Of a stretch of 50,247 bases of DNA, positions 8,131-16,603 are shown piece by piece. The stretch comes from Mycobacterium sp. PO1 (GTDB lineage: Bacteria > Actinomycetota > Actinomycetes > Mycobacteriales > Mycobacteriaceae): NCBI RefSeq assembly GCF_017312405.1, contig NZ_BLTG01000087.1, positions 1 through 50,247 on the forward strand, in the 5' to 3' direction. Both the position numbers and the translations under genes were made by a program. The first letter of the stretch is position 1; the number at the start of each line of letters is the position of its first letter. The notes below the pieces were generated by a model. That model was given only the letters and a program-made list of their open reading frames with translations, had not been told where the DNA came from and searched no databases.

Positions 8131-8973
8131 TCATTCGCGCCGCAGACCGCCCAGGCCCGCGGCGATCGCGCCGAGGACGACCAGTACCACCCCGGCGACC
8201 AGAGTGATGTTCAGCCAGTGGTGCAGGCTGCCCTCGGCGTGAGCGACCATCACCTCGGCCACGGTGTGGATGTCACCGGTCGTGCGGTTCAGCGCGTCCT
8301 CGACGTAGCCGCGGCCCACCTCGATGCCGGCCCAGCCTGCCGCGCCCACCAACAACGCCGACACTCCCAGCGCGGCCAGCGCCTTGCCCCGGGAGCGGGC
8401 CGCGACGACGGTGAGCAACGCACACACCGCCACCACCGCCACCACCGCCGCGCTGGCCCAAGGTCCCCACGTCGCCAGCCAGCGCAGCTTGCCCGGCTGC
8501 AGCTCCGGGCTGTCGACGGTGATCGGCACCGTCAGCGCCGGCGGGACCTCCAGGTCCAGGGAGCCCAGCGTGGCCTGGAACGACGGATCCGACAGCATCG
8601 GCGCGACGTCGATGAGCCACTCGTCGGTCGAGTTGCCGCTGGGCACGGCACCGGTGAACATCCACCGATGTGCGATGCGGTTCGCCTGGGCGAACTGTCC
8701 GGCGAAGCCGTCGTTGCCCGTGTAGGACGCGGCGACCTGACGCACCAGGACGGGGTTGAGGCTGTAGCCGTTGTCGTCACCCAGCGACACCAGCTGGGTG
8801 GTCAGTTCACCCGCCATCGCCTCCTGCAGGCGCGCGTCATTCGCGGCTGACGCCGACAACGCGGCGTAGCCGTCCTCGTTGACGATCGTCATCTGCGCCC
8901 AGACCACCGGCACCGCGACGGCCAACGCCGCGGTGGTCAGCAGCCAGAAGAACAGCGCCGTCACGAACCGCAC
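8131..8973 (-). CDS. Hypothetical membrane protein
   Basis: A 280-residue protein of unknown function. An N-terminal hydrophobic segment (residues 6-26) acts as signal or anchor. It is followed by about 130 residues predicted to lie outside the membrane and three further hydrophobic segments near residues 170-195, 200-220 and 255-275. The start is GTG at 8973, with GGAGG about nine bases upstream. No catalytic motif was seen. It lies between the ABC exporter and the polyphosphate kinase 2 gene and shares the strand of the latter, 24 bases downstream, so the two may be cotranscribed. Confidence 0.7.
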   Translation of the reverse strand: MRFVTALFFWLLTTAALAVAVPVVWAQMTIVNEDGYAALSASAANDARLQEAMAGELTTQLVSLGDDNGYSLNPVLVRQVAASYTGNDGFAGQFAQANRIAHRWMFTGAVPSGNSTDEWLIDVAPMLSDPSFQATLGSLDLEVPPALTVPITVDSPELQPGKLRWLATWGPWASAAVVAVVAVCALLTVVAARSRGKALAALGVSALLVGAAGWAGIEVGRGYVEDALNRTTGDIHTVAEVMVAHAEGSLHHWLNITLVAGVVLVVLGAIAAGLGGLRRE

Positions 8974-8997
8974 CGACGCGTCCTCCTTCTCCGCCGG

Positions 8998-9855
8998 TCA
9001 GTCGCCCAGCGCGCGTCCCACGATGAGCGGGTCGGGCCGGCCGACCACGTCATGGTCTTTGTTGTCGTAGTCGAATTTACTCAGCACGAAACGCATGGCG
9101 TTGACGCGGGCACGCTTCTTGTCGTTGCTCTTGACCACGGTCCACGGCGCCGTCTCGGTGTCGGTCCAGGCGAACATGTCCTCCTTGGCCGCGGTGTAGT
9201 CGTCCCACTTGTCCAGCGAGGCCAGGTCGGTGGGTGACAGCTTCCACTGCCGGACCGGGTCGACCTGGCGGATCGTGAACCGGGTGCGCTGTTCGGACGG
9301 CGACACCGAGAACCACAGCTTGGTCAGGAAGATGCCGTCGTTGACCAGCATCTGCTCGAACCAGGGGACCTGGCGGATGAACTCGGCGTGCTGCTTGGGG
9401 GTGCAGTAGCCCATCACGCGTTCCACGCCGGCGCGGTTGTACCAGGACCGGTCGAACATCACGATCTCGCCGGCATGCGGCAGGTGGCGCACATAACGCT
9501 GGAAATACCACTGCGTGCGCTCCTGCTCGGTCGGCTTCTCCAGCGCCACGATGCGCGCGCCGCGCGGGTTCAGGTGCTCCATGAAGCGCTTGATGGTGCC
9601 GCCTTTGCCTGCGGCGTCGCGGCCCTCGAACACGACGACGTGCCGGTGCCCGTTGGCCTGGCTCCACTTCTGCAGCTTGAGCAGCTCGATCTGCAACAGC
9701 CGCTTCTGTTCCTCGTAATCGCTGCGCTTCATCCGCTCGTCGTACGGATAGTTCTCCCGCCACGTGTCGACCACCTGGTCGCCGGGCTGGATCAGCAGAA
9801 CCGGGTCGTCATCATCGTCGTCGACCACCGTGTAACCAGAGGTGTCCAGAGTCAC
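8998..9855 (-). CDS. ppk2: Polyphosphate kinase 2
   Basis: A 285-residue class I PPK2. Walker A is GRDAAGKGG (about residues 78-86), the lid segment follows, and Walker B is VMFDRSWYNRAG near residue 140. PPK2 enzymes transfer phosphate between polyphosphate and nucleoside diphosphates, mainly making GTP or ATP from polyphosphate. The N-terminus has a run of six aspartates. The start is GTG at 9855. M. tuberculosis has one class I PPK2 (Rv3232c) of similar length. The divergent neighbour is an alkylsulfatase gene. Confidence 0.94.
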   Translation of the reverse strand: MTLDTSGYTVVDDDDDDPVLLIQPGDQVVDTWRENYPYDERMKRSDYEEQKRLLQIELLKLQKWSQANGHRHVVVFEGRDAAGKGGTIKRFMEHLNPRGARIVALEKPTEQERTQWYFQRYVRHLPHAGEIVMFDRSWYNRAGVERVMGYCTPKQHAEFIRQVPWFEQMLVNDGIFLTKLWFSVSPSEQRTRFTIRQVDPVRQWKLSPTDLASLDKWDDYTAAKEDMFAWTDTETAPWTVVKSNDKKRARVNAMRFVLSKFDYDNKDHDVVGRPDPLIVGRALGD

Positions 9856-9966
9856 GCGCCGAAGCTATCCAGCCTCACGAACCAGTCGGTGACGTCGCGG
9901 TGAACGGCAGGTGGCCGGTTGCCGCGAGCTCTCACCGACGCGGTGTCTGCCCGGTTCCCCACACCG

Positions 9967-10022
9967 TTGCGCGACTGCAGTCAGTCGACTACGGTCGTTG
10001 TGTAGTCGACTGACTACACAAC
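9967..10022 (+). promoter_or_regulatory. Promoter with 26-bp palindromic operator for the alkylsulfatase gene
   Basis: TTGCGC (9967-9972) and TACGGT (9990-9995), 17 bases apart, form a plausible promoter. Directly behind them is a palindrome with perfect 11-base arms: GTTGTGTAGTC (9997-10007), a GACT spacer, and GACTACACAAC (10012-10022). A second dyad overlaps it: AGTCAGTCGACTAC (9979-9992) pairs with 10002-10015 across nine bases. The predicted start site falls inside the palindrome, the ideal place for a repressor. The ribosome site (AAGGA at 10028-10032) follows. Confidence 0.72.
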
Positions 10023-10041
10023 AGGGAAAGGACCCCGACCC

Positions 10042-10938
10042 ATGGCCGCCATCCCCTCGATCACCAAGCTGGGCAGCAACATCGGGGCCCGCATCGACGA
10101 CGTCTCCCTCAGCGGCGACCTCTCCCCGGACGTCGTCTCGGCGATCCGCACCGCGCTGCTCGAACACGGGGTGATCTTCTTCCGCCACCAACACCACCTC
10201 GACGACGCTGCCCAGCAACGCTTCGCCGCACTCCTCGGCACGCCGGTCGGGCATCCCCTGCTCCCCGCGCTCGCCGCGGACGTCCCGACCATCACGCCGA
10301 TCGACTCCGACTACGCCTCGGCAAACCGGTGGCACACCGACGTCACCTTCGTTCCCGACTACCCCTCGATCTCGGTCCTTCGGGCCGTCACCCTGCCGCC
10401 CTACGGCGGCTCGACGATGTGGGCGTCCACCGCCGCCGCCTACCGCGATCTGCCGGACCCGCTCAAACGGCTGACCGAGAACACCTGGGCCCTGCACAGC
10501 AATCGGTTCGACTACGTCGCGACCTCAGCCACCACCACCGACGAGAAGTTCCGCGCGGCGCGGGCGGCCTTCGCGCACAAAGAGTTCCGTACCGAACATC
10601 CACTGGTGCGGGTTCACCCCGAGACCGGCGAGCGCACCCTGGTCGCCGGAGACTTCACCCGACACCTGATCGGTTTCGACCCGCAGGACTCGCAAACCCT
10701 GCTCGATCTCGTTCAGCGACGGATCACGTTGCCGGAGAACACCATACGGTGGAACTGGGAGGCCGGCGACGTGGCGATCTGGGACAACCGCGCCACCCAG
10801 CACCGCGCCGTCGACGACTACGACCGGCAGAGGCGGCTGATGCATCGGGTCACCCTCGCCGGTGACGTCCCCGTCGACATCCACGGATCCCCGAGCAGGG
10901 CGATCGGCGACTCGGAGCCCACCACGCTCGCCGGGTGA
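10042..10938 (+). CDS. Fe(II)/2-oxoglutarate-dependent alkylsulfatase (TauD family, Rv3406-like)
   Basis: A 298-residue TauD/TfdA dioxygenase. The iron ligands are visible as H98-x-D100 (NRWHTDVTF) and H254 (RATQHRAVDDY), and the 2-oxoglutarate arginine lies in the following RRLMHR. From memory, the sequence tracks M. tuberculosis Rv3406 along nearly its whole length, an oxygen-dependent sulfate-ester dioxygenase that cleaves alkyl sulfates to aldehyde and sulfate. In M. tuberculosis the TetR gene Rv3405c is adjacent; here no regulator is adjacent, although the promoter carries a strong palindrome. The aldehyde dehydrogenase on the opposite strand just downstream could oxidise the aldehyde product. 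Confidence 0.92.
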   Translation: MAAIPSITKLGSNIGARIDDVSLSGDLSPDVVSAIRTALLEHGVIFFRHQHHLDDAAQQRFAALLGTPVGHPLLPALAADVPTITPIDSDYASANRWHTDVTFVPDYPSISVLRAVTLPPYGGSTMWASTAAAYRDLPDPLKRLTENTWALHSNRFDYVATSATTTDEKFRAARAAFAHKEFRTEHPLVRVHPETGERTLVAGDFTRHLIGFDPQDSQTLLDLVQRRITLPENTIRWNWEAGDVAIWDNRATQHRAVDDYDRQRRLMHRVTLAGDVPVDIHGSPSRAIGDSEPTTLAG

Positions 10939-10941
10939 CGG

Positions 10942-12471
10942 CTACTTCGCCGCGCGCCTCGGCCCGATCAGCGCCATCTTGGTCATCATCGTGTTCATCC
11001 GCTTGAGTGCGCGCAGCGAGTTGTTGTAGTAGTTGCCGCCGGCGCCGACGTTGGTGCGGGGCGCCACCACCGCCTCCTGACGGCAGAACTTGCGGATCCC
11101 CTCGGCGCCGCCGAACCGCACACCCATGCCGGAGGACTTCCATCCGCCCATCGGCGCCGTGGTGCACATCAGGTTGGAGATGACGTCGTTGATGTTCACC
11201 GCTCCGCAATCGAGTTGCACCGCAACGGCTTCGGCACGCTCGACATCGCCGGAGAACACCGACGCCGACAGACCGTAGGGGCTGTCGTTGGCCAGCCGCA
11301 CCGCCTCGTTGGCGTCGGCGACCTTCATGATCGGCAGCGTGGGCCCGAACGTCTCCTCGGTCATGCACATCATCGAGTGGTCGACGTCGACGAGCACGGT
11401 CGGTGGGTAGAACGAACCCGCGCCGACCGGACGGCGGCCGCCGGTCAACGCGCGGGCGCCCTTGGCCAGCGCGTCCTGGACGTGACGCTCGGTGACGGCC
11501 ACCTGACTCTCGTCGATCATCGCGCCGAAGGCGTGCCCCTCACCGGCTCCGGTGCTCAGATTCTGCACATCGCGCACCACCGCGGCGACGAACCGGTCAT
11601 AGACGGCGTCGACGACATAGACCCGCTCCACCGAGACACATGTCTGCCCGGCGTTGAACATCGCGCCCCACACCGCGGCGTGCGCGGCCAGATCCACGTC
11701 GGCGTCTTCGAGGACGATCATCGGGTCCTTGCCGCCGAGCTCCAGGCTCACCGGGGTGAGCCGGCGCGCCGCACGTTCCATGACCTTCGCGCCGGTCGCG
11801 CTGGAGCCGGTGAACTGGATGAAGTCGGAGGTGTCGATCACCGCTTCGGACACCTCGCGGGCGCCCTGCGCCAGCGCCAACACCTCGGGGGCGCCCGACT
11901 CGAGCCAGCCGCGCAGCAGCAGTTCGGCGGTCAGCGGCGTGCGTTCCGACGGCTTGAGCAACACCGCACAACCCGCCGCGAGTGCACCGATGGCGTCCAT
12001 CAACGCGTTGGCCACCGGGTAGTTCCACGGCGCGATGATCCCCACGACCGGACGCGGCCGGTAGTGCACCGCGATCTTCTTGATGGCCATGAAGGGCAGC
12101 GCAGCCGGACGCGTCTCGGGCGCCAGGGCCTGTTCCATCGTCTTGATGTAGTAGGACGCGATCATGATGATCAGCGGCACCTCCTGCGACGCGTCGACGG
12201 CGGACTTGCCGGTCTCGGCGATCAGCAGTCGCTCGATCTCGGAGCGGTGCTCGCCCAGCCACACCGCATAGCGCGCCAGCACCTTCGCCCGTCCCTTGGC
12301 GCCGCGGGCCGCCCATTCGGTCTGCGCGGTGCGCAGCCCGGCGGCGATGTGGGCGACGTCGGCCGGATCGGTCCAGCGCACCTCGCCGGCGACGGCGCCC
12401 GTCGCCGGGTTCCTGATGGTGCCGGTGCCGGTGAAGGAGTCGGGCGTGTGCACGTCTGGCGTCGCGGTCAT
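10942..12471 (-). CDS. Aldehyde dehydrogenase (succinate-semialdehyde type)
   Basis: A 509-residue NAD(P)-dependent aldehyde dehydrogenase. The cofactor region has IIAPWNYP and FTGSSATG, the catalytic glutamate lies in LELGGKDP and the catalytic cysteine in NAGQTCVSVER. It resembles the GabD2-like class of mycobacterial enzymes. It converges on the alkylsulfatase gene, ending three bases away, so the two could be functionally linked but are not in one operon. The C-terminus has an Asn/Tyr-rich tail (GGNYYNN) and a basic end. The substrate is not predictable from sequence. Confidence 0.92.
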   Translation of the reverse strand: MTATPDVHTPDSFTGTGTIRNPATGAVAGEVRWTDPADVAHIAAGLRTAQTEWAARGAKGRAKVLARYAVWLGEHRSEIERLLIAETGKSAVDASQEVPLIIMIASYYIKTMEQALAPETRPAALPFMAIKKIAVHYRPRPVVGIIAPWNYPVANALMDAIGALAAGCAVLLKPSERTPLTAELLLRGWLESGAPEVLALAQGAREVSEAVIDTSDFIQFTGSSATGAKVMERAARRLTPVSLELGGKDPMIVLEDADVDLAAHAAVWGAMFNAGQTCVSVERVYVVDAVYDRFVAAVVRDVQNLSTGAGEGHAFGAMIDESQVAVTERHVQDALAKGARALTGGRRPVGAGSFYPPTVLVDVDHSMMCMTEETFGPTLPIMKVADANEAVRLANDSPYGLSASVFSGDVERAEAVAVQLDCGAVNINDVISNLMCTTAPMGGWKSSGMGVRFGGAEGIRKFCRQEAVVAPRTNVGAGGNYYNNSLRALKRMNTMMTKMALIGPRRAAK

Positions 12472-12480
12472 GGGCCTATG

Positions 12481-13074
12481 TTAACGGCCGCTGTGATCCA
12501 CGTCGCACCCGGGTTGACACCCGTCAAGTTTGGTCGGGGGCCTGTCCGGGCCTCGTTCTGCGAGGACAGCGAGGACCGACACCAGCGCGGTACCGAGCAA
12601 CACCGCGCCGACCGCGTCGGTGAAGAAGTGATACGTCACGCCCTGCCCCACGACGCCGAGCGCGACCGCCACCGTCGCTGCGATCACCGTCCACGTCGCG
12701 GCACCCGCGACCAGCACCGCCATCCCCAGCACGACCACCGCCACCGTGGTGTGCCCGCTCGGGTAGGCCAGCGCGTCGTCCTTGTACCGGCCGAACAGGC
12801 GTTTCGCGATCCGCGCGGACAGCACAGCAAGCAACGGCGCCACCGCCACCACCGCCGCCAGTCGCCATCGCCGCCGGTAGAGCGCGATCAGCAGGACGCA
12901 GACACCCAGACCCAGCGTGACGCGGGCATCGGTGAACACCAGCAGATAGCCCAGCGCCGGGTGCTGCCTGCCGAGACGCTGGAACCACTCGTCGAGCGCC
13001 GTCGTGCCGTCACCGACCGCGAGTCCGAGCAGCACGACACCGGCCAGACCCAGCGCCGGCCACCACCGGATCAA
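12481..13074 (-). CDS. PAP2 superfamily membrane phosphatase-like protein
   Basis: A 197-residue membrane protein with about five hydrophobic helices. The central PAP2 motif PSGHTT is present, and the third motif is recognisable only as H-x3-D (TYHFFTDAVG) without the usual Ser-Arg. The first motif (KRLFGRYKD) lacks the usual Arg-Pro. PAP2 enzymes remove phosphate from lipid phosphates. The weakened motifs leave activity uncertain. The TTG at 13074 is the likely start, six bases after the DinB gene's stop. It closes the VOC-DinB-PAP2 operon. Confidence 0.75.
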   Translation of the reverse strand: MIRWWPALGLAGVVLLGLAVGDGTTALDEWFQRLGRQHPALGYLLVFTDARVTLGLGVCVLLIALYRRRWRLAAVVAVAPLLAVLSARIAKRLFGRYKDDALAYPSGHTTVAVVVLGMAVLVAGAATWTVIAATVAVALGVVGQGVTYHFFTDAVGAVLLGTALVSVLAVLAERGPDRPPTKLDGCQPGCDVDHSGR

Positions 13075-13079
13075 CCGTG

Positions 13080-13592
13080 TCAGTGTGCGATGCCCCGGAT
13101 ATAGGCGGCCTGGCCGAGGTGCTGAGCGGCGTCGTCGATGATGCTGACCAGGCGTGCGCTGGCCGTCACCGGCGGATTCCAGTTGCGGTCGACCACCCGG
13201 GCGAGCTCGTCGGCCGACACCGACGCCAGGTACTCCAAGGTCTCCTTGTGTACCGCGTGGTAATAGCCGGCCAGCAGATCGGCGGGTGCGCGCACCTTGG
13301 CGACGTCCTCGGGGGTCTGGCCGTAGCCGTGCGCGTCGCGCGGCAGGTCGAGATCGAACCGGTCCACCCAGCCCTCCCGGAACCACACCTGCTCGAGGTC
13401 GGCGAGCGCGCACAGCTGCGCGTCGTGCATGCGGGCACTGTGCCAGATCAGCCACGCGATCGTGTTGGCGTCAGGCGCCGGCCGGAAGTAGGCGACCTCG
13501 TCGGTCAACCCCTCGGTCAGGTCGTCGACGTGCTCGATCTGCCGGGTGAACGCGTCACGCAGCAGTTCGCGGGCGGCATCGATGTCGGTCAT
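13080..13592 (-). CDS. DinB-fold (DUF664/mycothiol transferase-like) protein
   Basis: A 170-residue four-helix DinB-superfamily protein. Candidate metal ligands are histidines in WLIWHSARMHDAQ and in DDAAQHLGQAAYIRG near the C-terminus. Actinobacterial members transfer or use mycothiol or another thiol. The ATG at 13592 has GAGGAG eight bases upstream. It lies four bases after the stop of a VOC-family gene, so both are cotranscribed. That pairing fits thiol-linked detoxification, an inference. Confidence 0.83.
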   Translation of the reverse strand: MTDIDAARELLRDAFTRQIEHVDDLTEGLTDEVAYFRPAPDANTIAWLIWHSARMHDAQLCALADLEQVWFREGWVDRFDLDLPRDAHGYGQTPEDVAKVRAPADLLAGYYHAVHKETLEYLASVSADELARVVDRNWNPPVTASARLVSIIDDAAQHLGQAAYIRGIAH

Positions 13593-13596
13593 GTCG

Positions 13597-14010
13597 TCAC
13601 TCCTCAGGTCCGCCGCCGTGCTCGTTGGGCGGCTCGCCGCCGTGGAACACCGCCTCCACGTTGTTCCCGTCGGGGTCCCGCACAAACGCGCCGTAGTAGC
13701 TGTCGTGGTACTCCGGCCACAGCCGCGGCTCGTGCAGCGGCTCGGCTCCCAGCGACAGTGCCGTGCGGTAGAACGCCTGCACCGCTTCGGCATCCTTGGC
13801 CGCGAAGGCGACATGCACCTCTCGGTTGGGGCCGGCGGCGTCTCCGGCGGCCATGTCGGCGATCCAGAAAGCGGGGTGGCCGTCGGTGCCGTAGCCGACG
13901 GCCACCCCCATGTCCATCTGCCGGGTGTAGCCGAGCACGCCGAGCACGTGGTCGTAGAACGACGCCGATTTTTCGAAGTCAGCGCAGTTGATTCCGAAGT
14001 GGTCGATCAT
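13597..14010 (-). CDS. VOC/glyoxalase family protein
   Basis: A 137-residue vicinal-oxygen-chelate protein. It begins with a typical beta strand (MIDHFGINCADFEKSASFYD) and has a second half with YGAFVRDPDGNNVEAVFHG, where the Glu is the usual metal ligand. Members include glyoxalases, thiol-dependent resistance proteins and dioxygenases. It starts only 22 bases from the divergent D-aminoacylase gene and leads the DinB/PAP2 operon. Confidence 0.88.
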   Translation of the reverse strand: MIDHFGINCADFEKSASFYDHVLGVLGYTRQMDMGVAVGYGTDGHPAFWIADMAAGDAAGPNREVHVAFAAKDAEAVQAFYRTALSLGAEPLHEPRLWPEYHDSYYGAFVRDPDGNNVEAVFHGGEPPNEHGGGPEE

Positions 14011-14032
14011 GCGCTCACCGTACATTCGGGAT

Positions 14033-15766
14033 ATGACATATGAACTCGTCATCCGCCACGGAACCATCGTCGACGGACTCGGCGGCGAACCGTTCGTCGG
14101 CGACGTCGCGGTGTCCGGGGGTGTGATAGCCGCGGTGGGTCAGGTCGACGAGTCCGGCGCCCGCGAGATCGATGCGACCGGCCTGCTGGTCACCCCCGGT
14201 TTCGTCGACCTGCACACCCACTACGACGGGCAGGCGATCTGGTCGGACCGGCTGACCCCCTCGTCCGCACACGGGGTGACCACGGCGGTGATGGGCAACT
14301 GCGGAGTCGGCTTCGCCCCGTGCCGGCCCGCCGACCACGACGTGCTGGTCGACGTGATGGCCGGCGTCGAGGACATCCCCGGCGTGGTCATGGTCGACGG
14401 GCTGCCGTGGCACTGGGAGACGTTTCCGGAGTTCCTCGACGCGCTGGAGGCCGGACACCGCGACATCGATGTGGCCGCGCTGTTGCCGCACTCGCCGCTG
14501 CGGGTGTACGTGATGGGCAGCCGCGGCGTCGACCGCGAGCCCGCCACCGCCGAAGACCTCGAGATGATGCGCAAGCTGGCCGCCGAGGCGGTGCGCGCCG
14601 GGGCCCTGGGCTTCGCGTCGTCGCGCTTCACGCTGCACAAGACCTTCAGCGGCGCACCGATTCCCAGCTATGACGCCGACCGCGCCGAGATCGAGACGAT
14701 CGCCCGCGGCGTGGACGACGCCGGCGGCGGCCTGATCCAGTTCGTTCCCGATCTGGTCGCCGGTGACTACGAACCCGTGCTGAAGACGGTGTTCGAGGTC
14801 GCGGCCGAGGTCGGGCTGCCGGTCACCTTCACGCTGGCGATCGGCAACGCCGGCGAGCCCTTCTTCCTCGACGCGTTGACGATGGTGGAGAAGGCGAATG
14901 CCGATGGCGGTGACATCACCGCGCAGATCTTCCCGCGCCCGATCGGGCTGGTGCTCGGGCTCGAGCTGTCGGGCAACCCGTTCGTGATGTACCCGTCGTA
15001 TCAGCAGATCGCCGACCTGCCGCTGGCGCAGCGCGTCGCCGAGATGCGCAAACCCGAAGTGCGCGAACGCATCCTGAACGACAAGCCGGGATCGGACGGA
15101 CACCCGTTGATGTTCGCCGCGCAGGCCTGGAACTACATGTTCCCGCTTGCCGATCCGCCAAATTACGAACCGTCGCCGTCGGATTCGATCGGTGCCCGCG
15201 CGGCCGCGCGGGGCGTGACCCCCCTCGAAGAGGCCTACGACCGGCTGCTCGACGACGACGGTCACGCGATGCTGCTGGTGACGCTGGCCAACTTCCGCGA
15301 CGGCTCGCTGGACACCGTCGCCGAGCTCATCCGCCGCGACGACGTGGTGCTCGGCCTCGGCGACGGCGGCGCGCACTACGGGATGATCTGTGACGCCAGC
15401 TTCCCGACGTACCTGCTGACCCACTGGGTGCGTGACCGCGCGGCGGGCCGGCTGGCGGTCGCCGAAGCCGTGCGGGAGCTGACGTCGGTGCCGGCCCGCG
15501 TCGCCGGGCTGGCCGACCGCGGCCGAATCGCCGTGGGCTACAAGGCCGATCTGAACGTCATCGACGCGCAGGCGCTACGGCTGCACCGGCCGGTCGTCGT
15601 CAGCGACCTGCCTGCCGGTGGGCGCCGCCTCGACCAGACCGCCGACGGCTACGTCGCCACGATCGTCTCCGGTGAGGTGATCTCCGAGAACGGCTCCCCC
15701 ACCGATGCGCGTCCGGGCAAGCTGATCCGCGGCCGTCAGAAAGCGCCTGTCGGTTCAGCGACCTGA
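14033..15766 (+). CDS. D-aminoacylase / N-acyl-D-amino-acid deacylase family amidohydrolase
   Basis: A 577-residue amidohydrolase. The metal-binding HTHYDGQ motif lies near residue 62, the conserved Cys is in GNCGVGFAPC, and the second metal-binding region is in LGDGGAHYGMICDASFPT. D-aminoacylases remove acyl groups from N-acyl-D-amino acids. From memory, M. tuberculosis has a similar protein, Rv2913c. The ATG at 14033 is used because the beta-strand start (ELVIRHGTIVDG) follows at once. The 3' end overlaps the convergent SDR gene by 12 bases. Confidence 0.88.
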   Translation: MTYELVIRHGTIVDGLGGEPFVGDVAVSGGVIAAVGQVDESGAREIDATGLLVTPGFVDLHTHYDGQAIWSDRLTPSSAHGVTTAVMGNCGVGFAPCRPADHDVLVDVMAGVEDIPGVVMVDGLPWHWETFPEFLDALEAGHRDIDVAALLPHSPLRVYVMGSRGVDREPATAEDLEMMRKLAAEAVRAGALGFASSRFTLHKTFSGAPIPSYDADRAEIETIARGVDDAGGGLIQFVPDLVAGDYEPVLKTVFEVAAEVGLPVTFTLAIGNAGEPFFLDALTMVEKANADGGDITAQIFPRPIGLVLGLELSGNPFVMYPSYQQIADLPLAQRVAEMRKPEVRERILNDKPGSDGHPLMFAAQAWNYMFPLADPPNYEPSPSDSIGARAAARGVTPLEEAYDRLLDDDGHAMLLVTLANFRDGSLDTVAELIRRDDVVLGLGDGGAHYGMICDASFPTYLLTHWVRDRAAGRLAVAEAVRELTSVPARVAGLADRGRIAVGYKADLNVIDAQALRLHRPVVVSDLPAGGRRLDQTADGYVATIVSGEVISENGSPTDARPGKLIRGRQKAPVGSAT

Positions 15767-16573
15767 CCGGCGCAGCGCCGGGTGGCGACCGGTCAGCAGC
15801 GGAAGCAGCAGCCGACGCGGCATGAACTCGAACAGGCGGGCAGGGATCTCGTTCTGCAGGCCGGGGATCACCGCGCCGCGGTCGTGCGCCAACGCGTCGA
15901 TGCCGGCCATGGCCACCGTCCCCGACGGCACCCACATGAATCTCGGGAACGCCGCGGCGAAGGCCCGTTCGTCCATGCCCGCGGTCTCCAGGAACTCTGT
16001 GCGCACAGGCCCCGGATGCAGCGCGGCGACGGTGACTCCGGTGCCGGAGAGCTCTCCGCGCACACCGTCGGTGTAGGACCGCACGAACGCCTTGGTCGCC
16101 GCGTAGCCGGACTGGCCGGGGAACGGCTGAAAACCTGCGGTAGAGCCGACGTTGAGGATGGCGCCGCGGCCGCGCGGCACCATCTGTTGGACGGCGCGGG
16201 TGGTCAGGTCGATCAGGGCCTCGACGTTGACCCGCACCTGCGTGATCTCGGCCTCCGGTGTCGAGTCCACGACCGGGCCGATGGTGCCCACCCCGGCGTT
16301 GTTGATGAGGATGTCGACGGTCAGGCCGCGCCGCTCGACCTCGGGGAACAACTCCGCTCGGGCCGCGGGGTCGGCGACATCGCAGCCGATGACCTCGACC
16401 CGCACGGTGCCGGCCAGTTCGTCGGCCAGTTCTCGGAGGCGTTCCTCGCGGCGGGCGACCAGCGTGACGCCATGACCGCGGGCGACCAGCTCGCGGGCCA
16501 GGTCGGCGCCGATACCCGACGAGGCCCCGGTGACGAGGGCGGTGGTGGTCGGTGTCGGCTGTGGCAGCGGCAT
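15755..16573 (-). CDS. Short-chain dehydrogenase/reductase
   Basis: A 272-residue classical SDR. The cofactor motif TGASSGIG starts near residue 15, NNAG near 91, and the catalytic tyrosine and lysine are in YAATK. The basic residues after the first strand (ARREER) favour NADP(H). The C-terminus (PRRLLLPLLTGRHPALRR) is basic and hydrophobic. It overlaps the D-aminoacylase gene by 12 bases at the 3' end and diverges from a small flavin-fold gene after 30 bases. Confidence 0.92.
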   Translation of the reverse strand: MPLPQPTPTTTALVTGASSGIGADLARELVARGHGVTLVARREERLRELADELAGTVRVEVIGCDVADPAARAELFPEVERRGLTVDILINNAGVGTIGPVVDSTPEAEITQVRVNVEALIDLTTRAVQQMVPRGRGAILNVGSTAGFQPFPGQSGYAATKAFVRSYTDGVRGELSGTGVTVAALHPGPVRTEFLETAGMDERAFAAAFPRFMWVPSGTVAMAGIDALAHDRGAVIPGLQNEIPARLFEFMPRRLLLPLLTGRHPALRRSGR

Positions 16574-16603
16574 GCTTCGAACCTATCGCCGTACCCTCGC
16601 CTC

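Noticed and set aside
9856..10041. A small regulator gene between ppk2 and the alkylsulfatase gene
   Set aside because: The gap of 186 bases is filled by promoter and palindromes, and no convincing short frame with a ribosome site was seen.
11215..13104. A 629-codon plus-strand frame over the aldehyde dehydrogenase and PAP2 genes
   Set aside because: It has no domain pattern and runs antisense to two well-supported genes.
14015..15424. A 469-codon minus-strand frame over the D-aminoacylase gene
   Set aside because: Antisense shadow rich in His, Gln and Arg with no recognisable motif.
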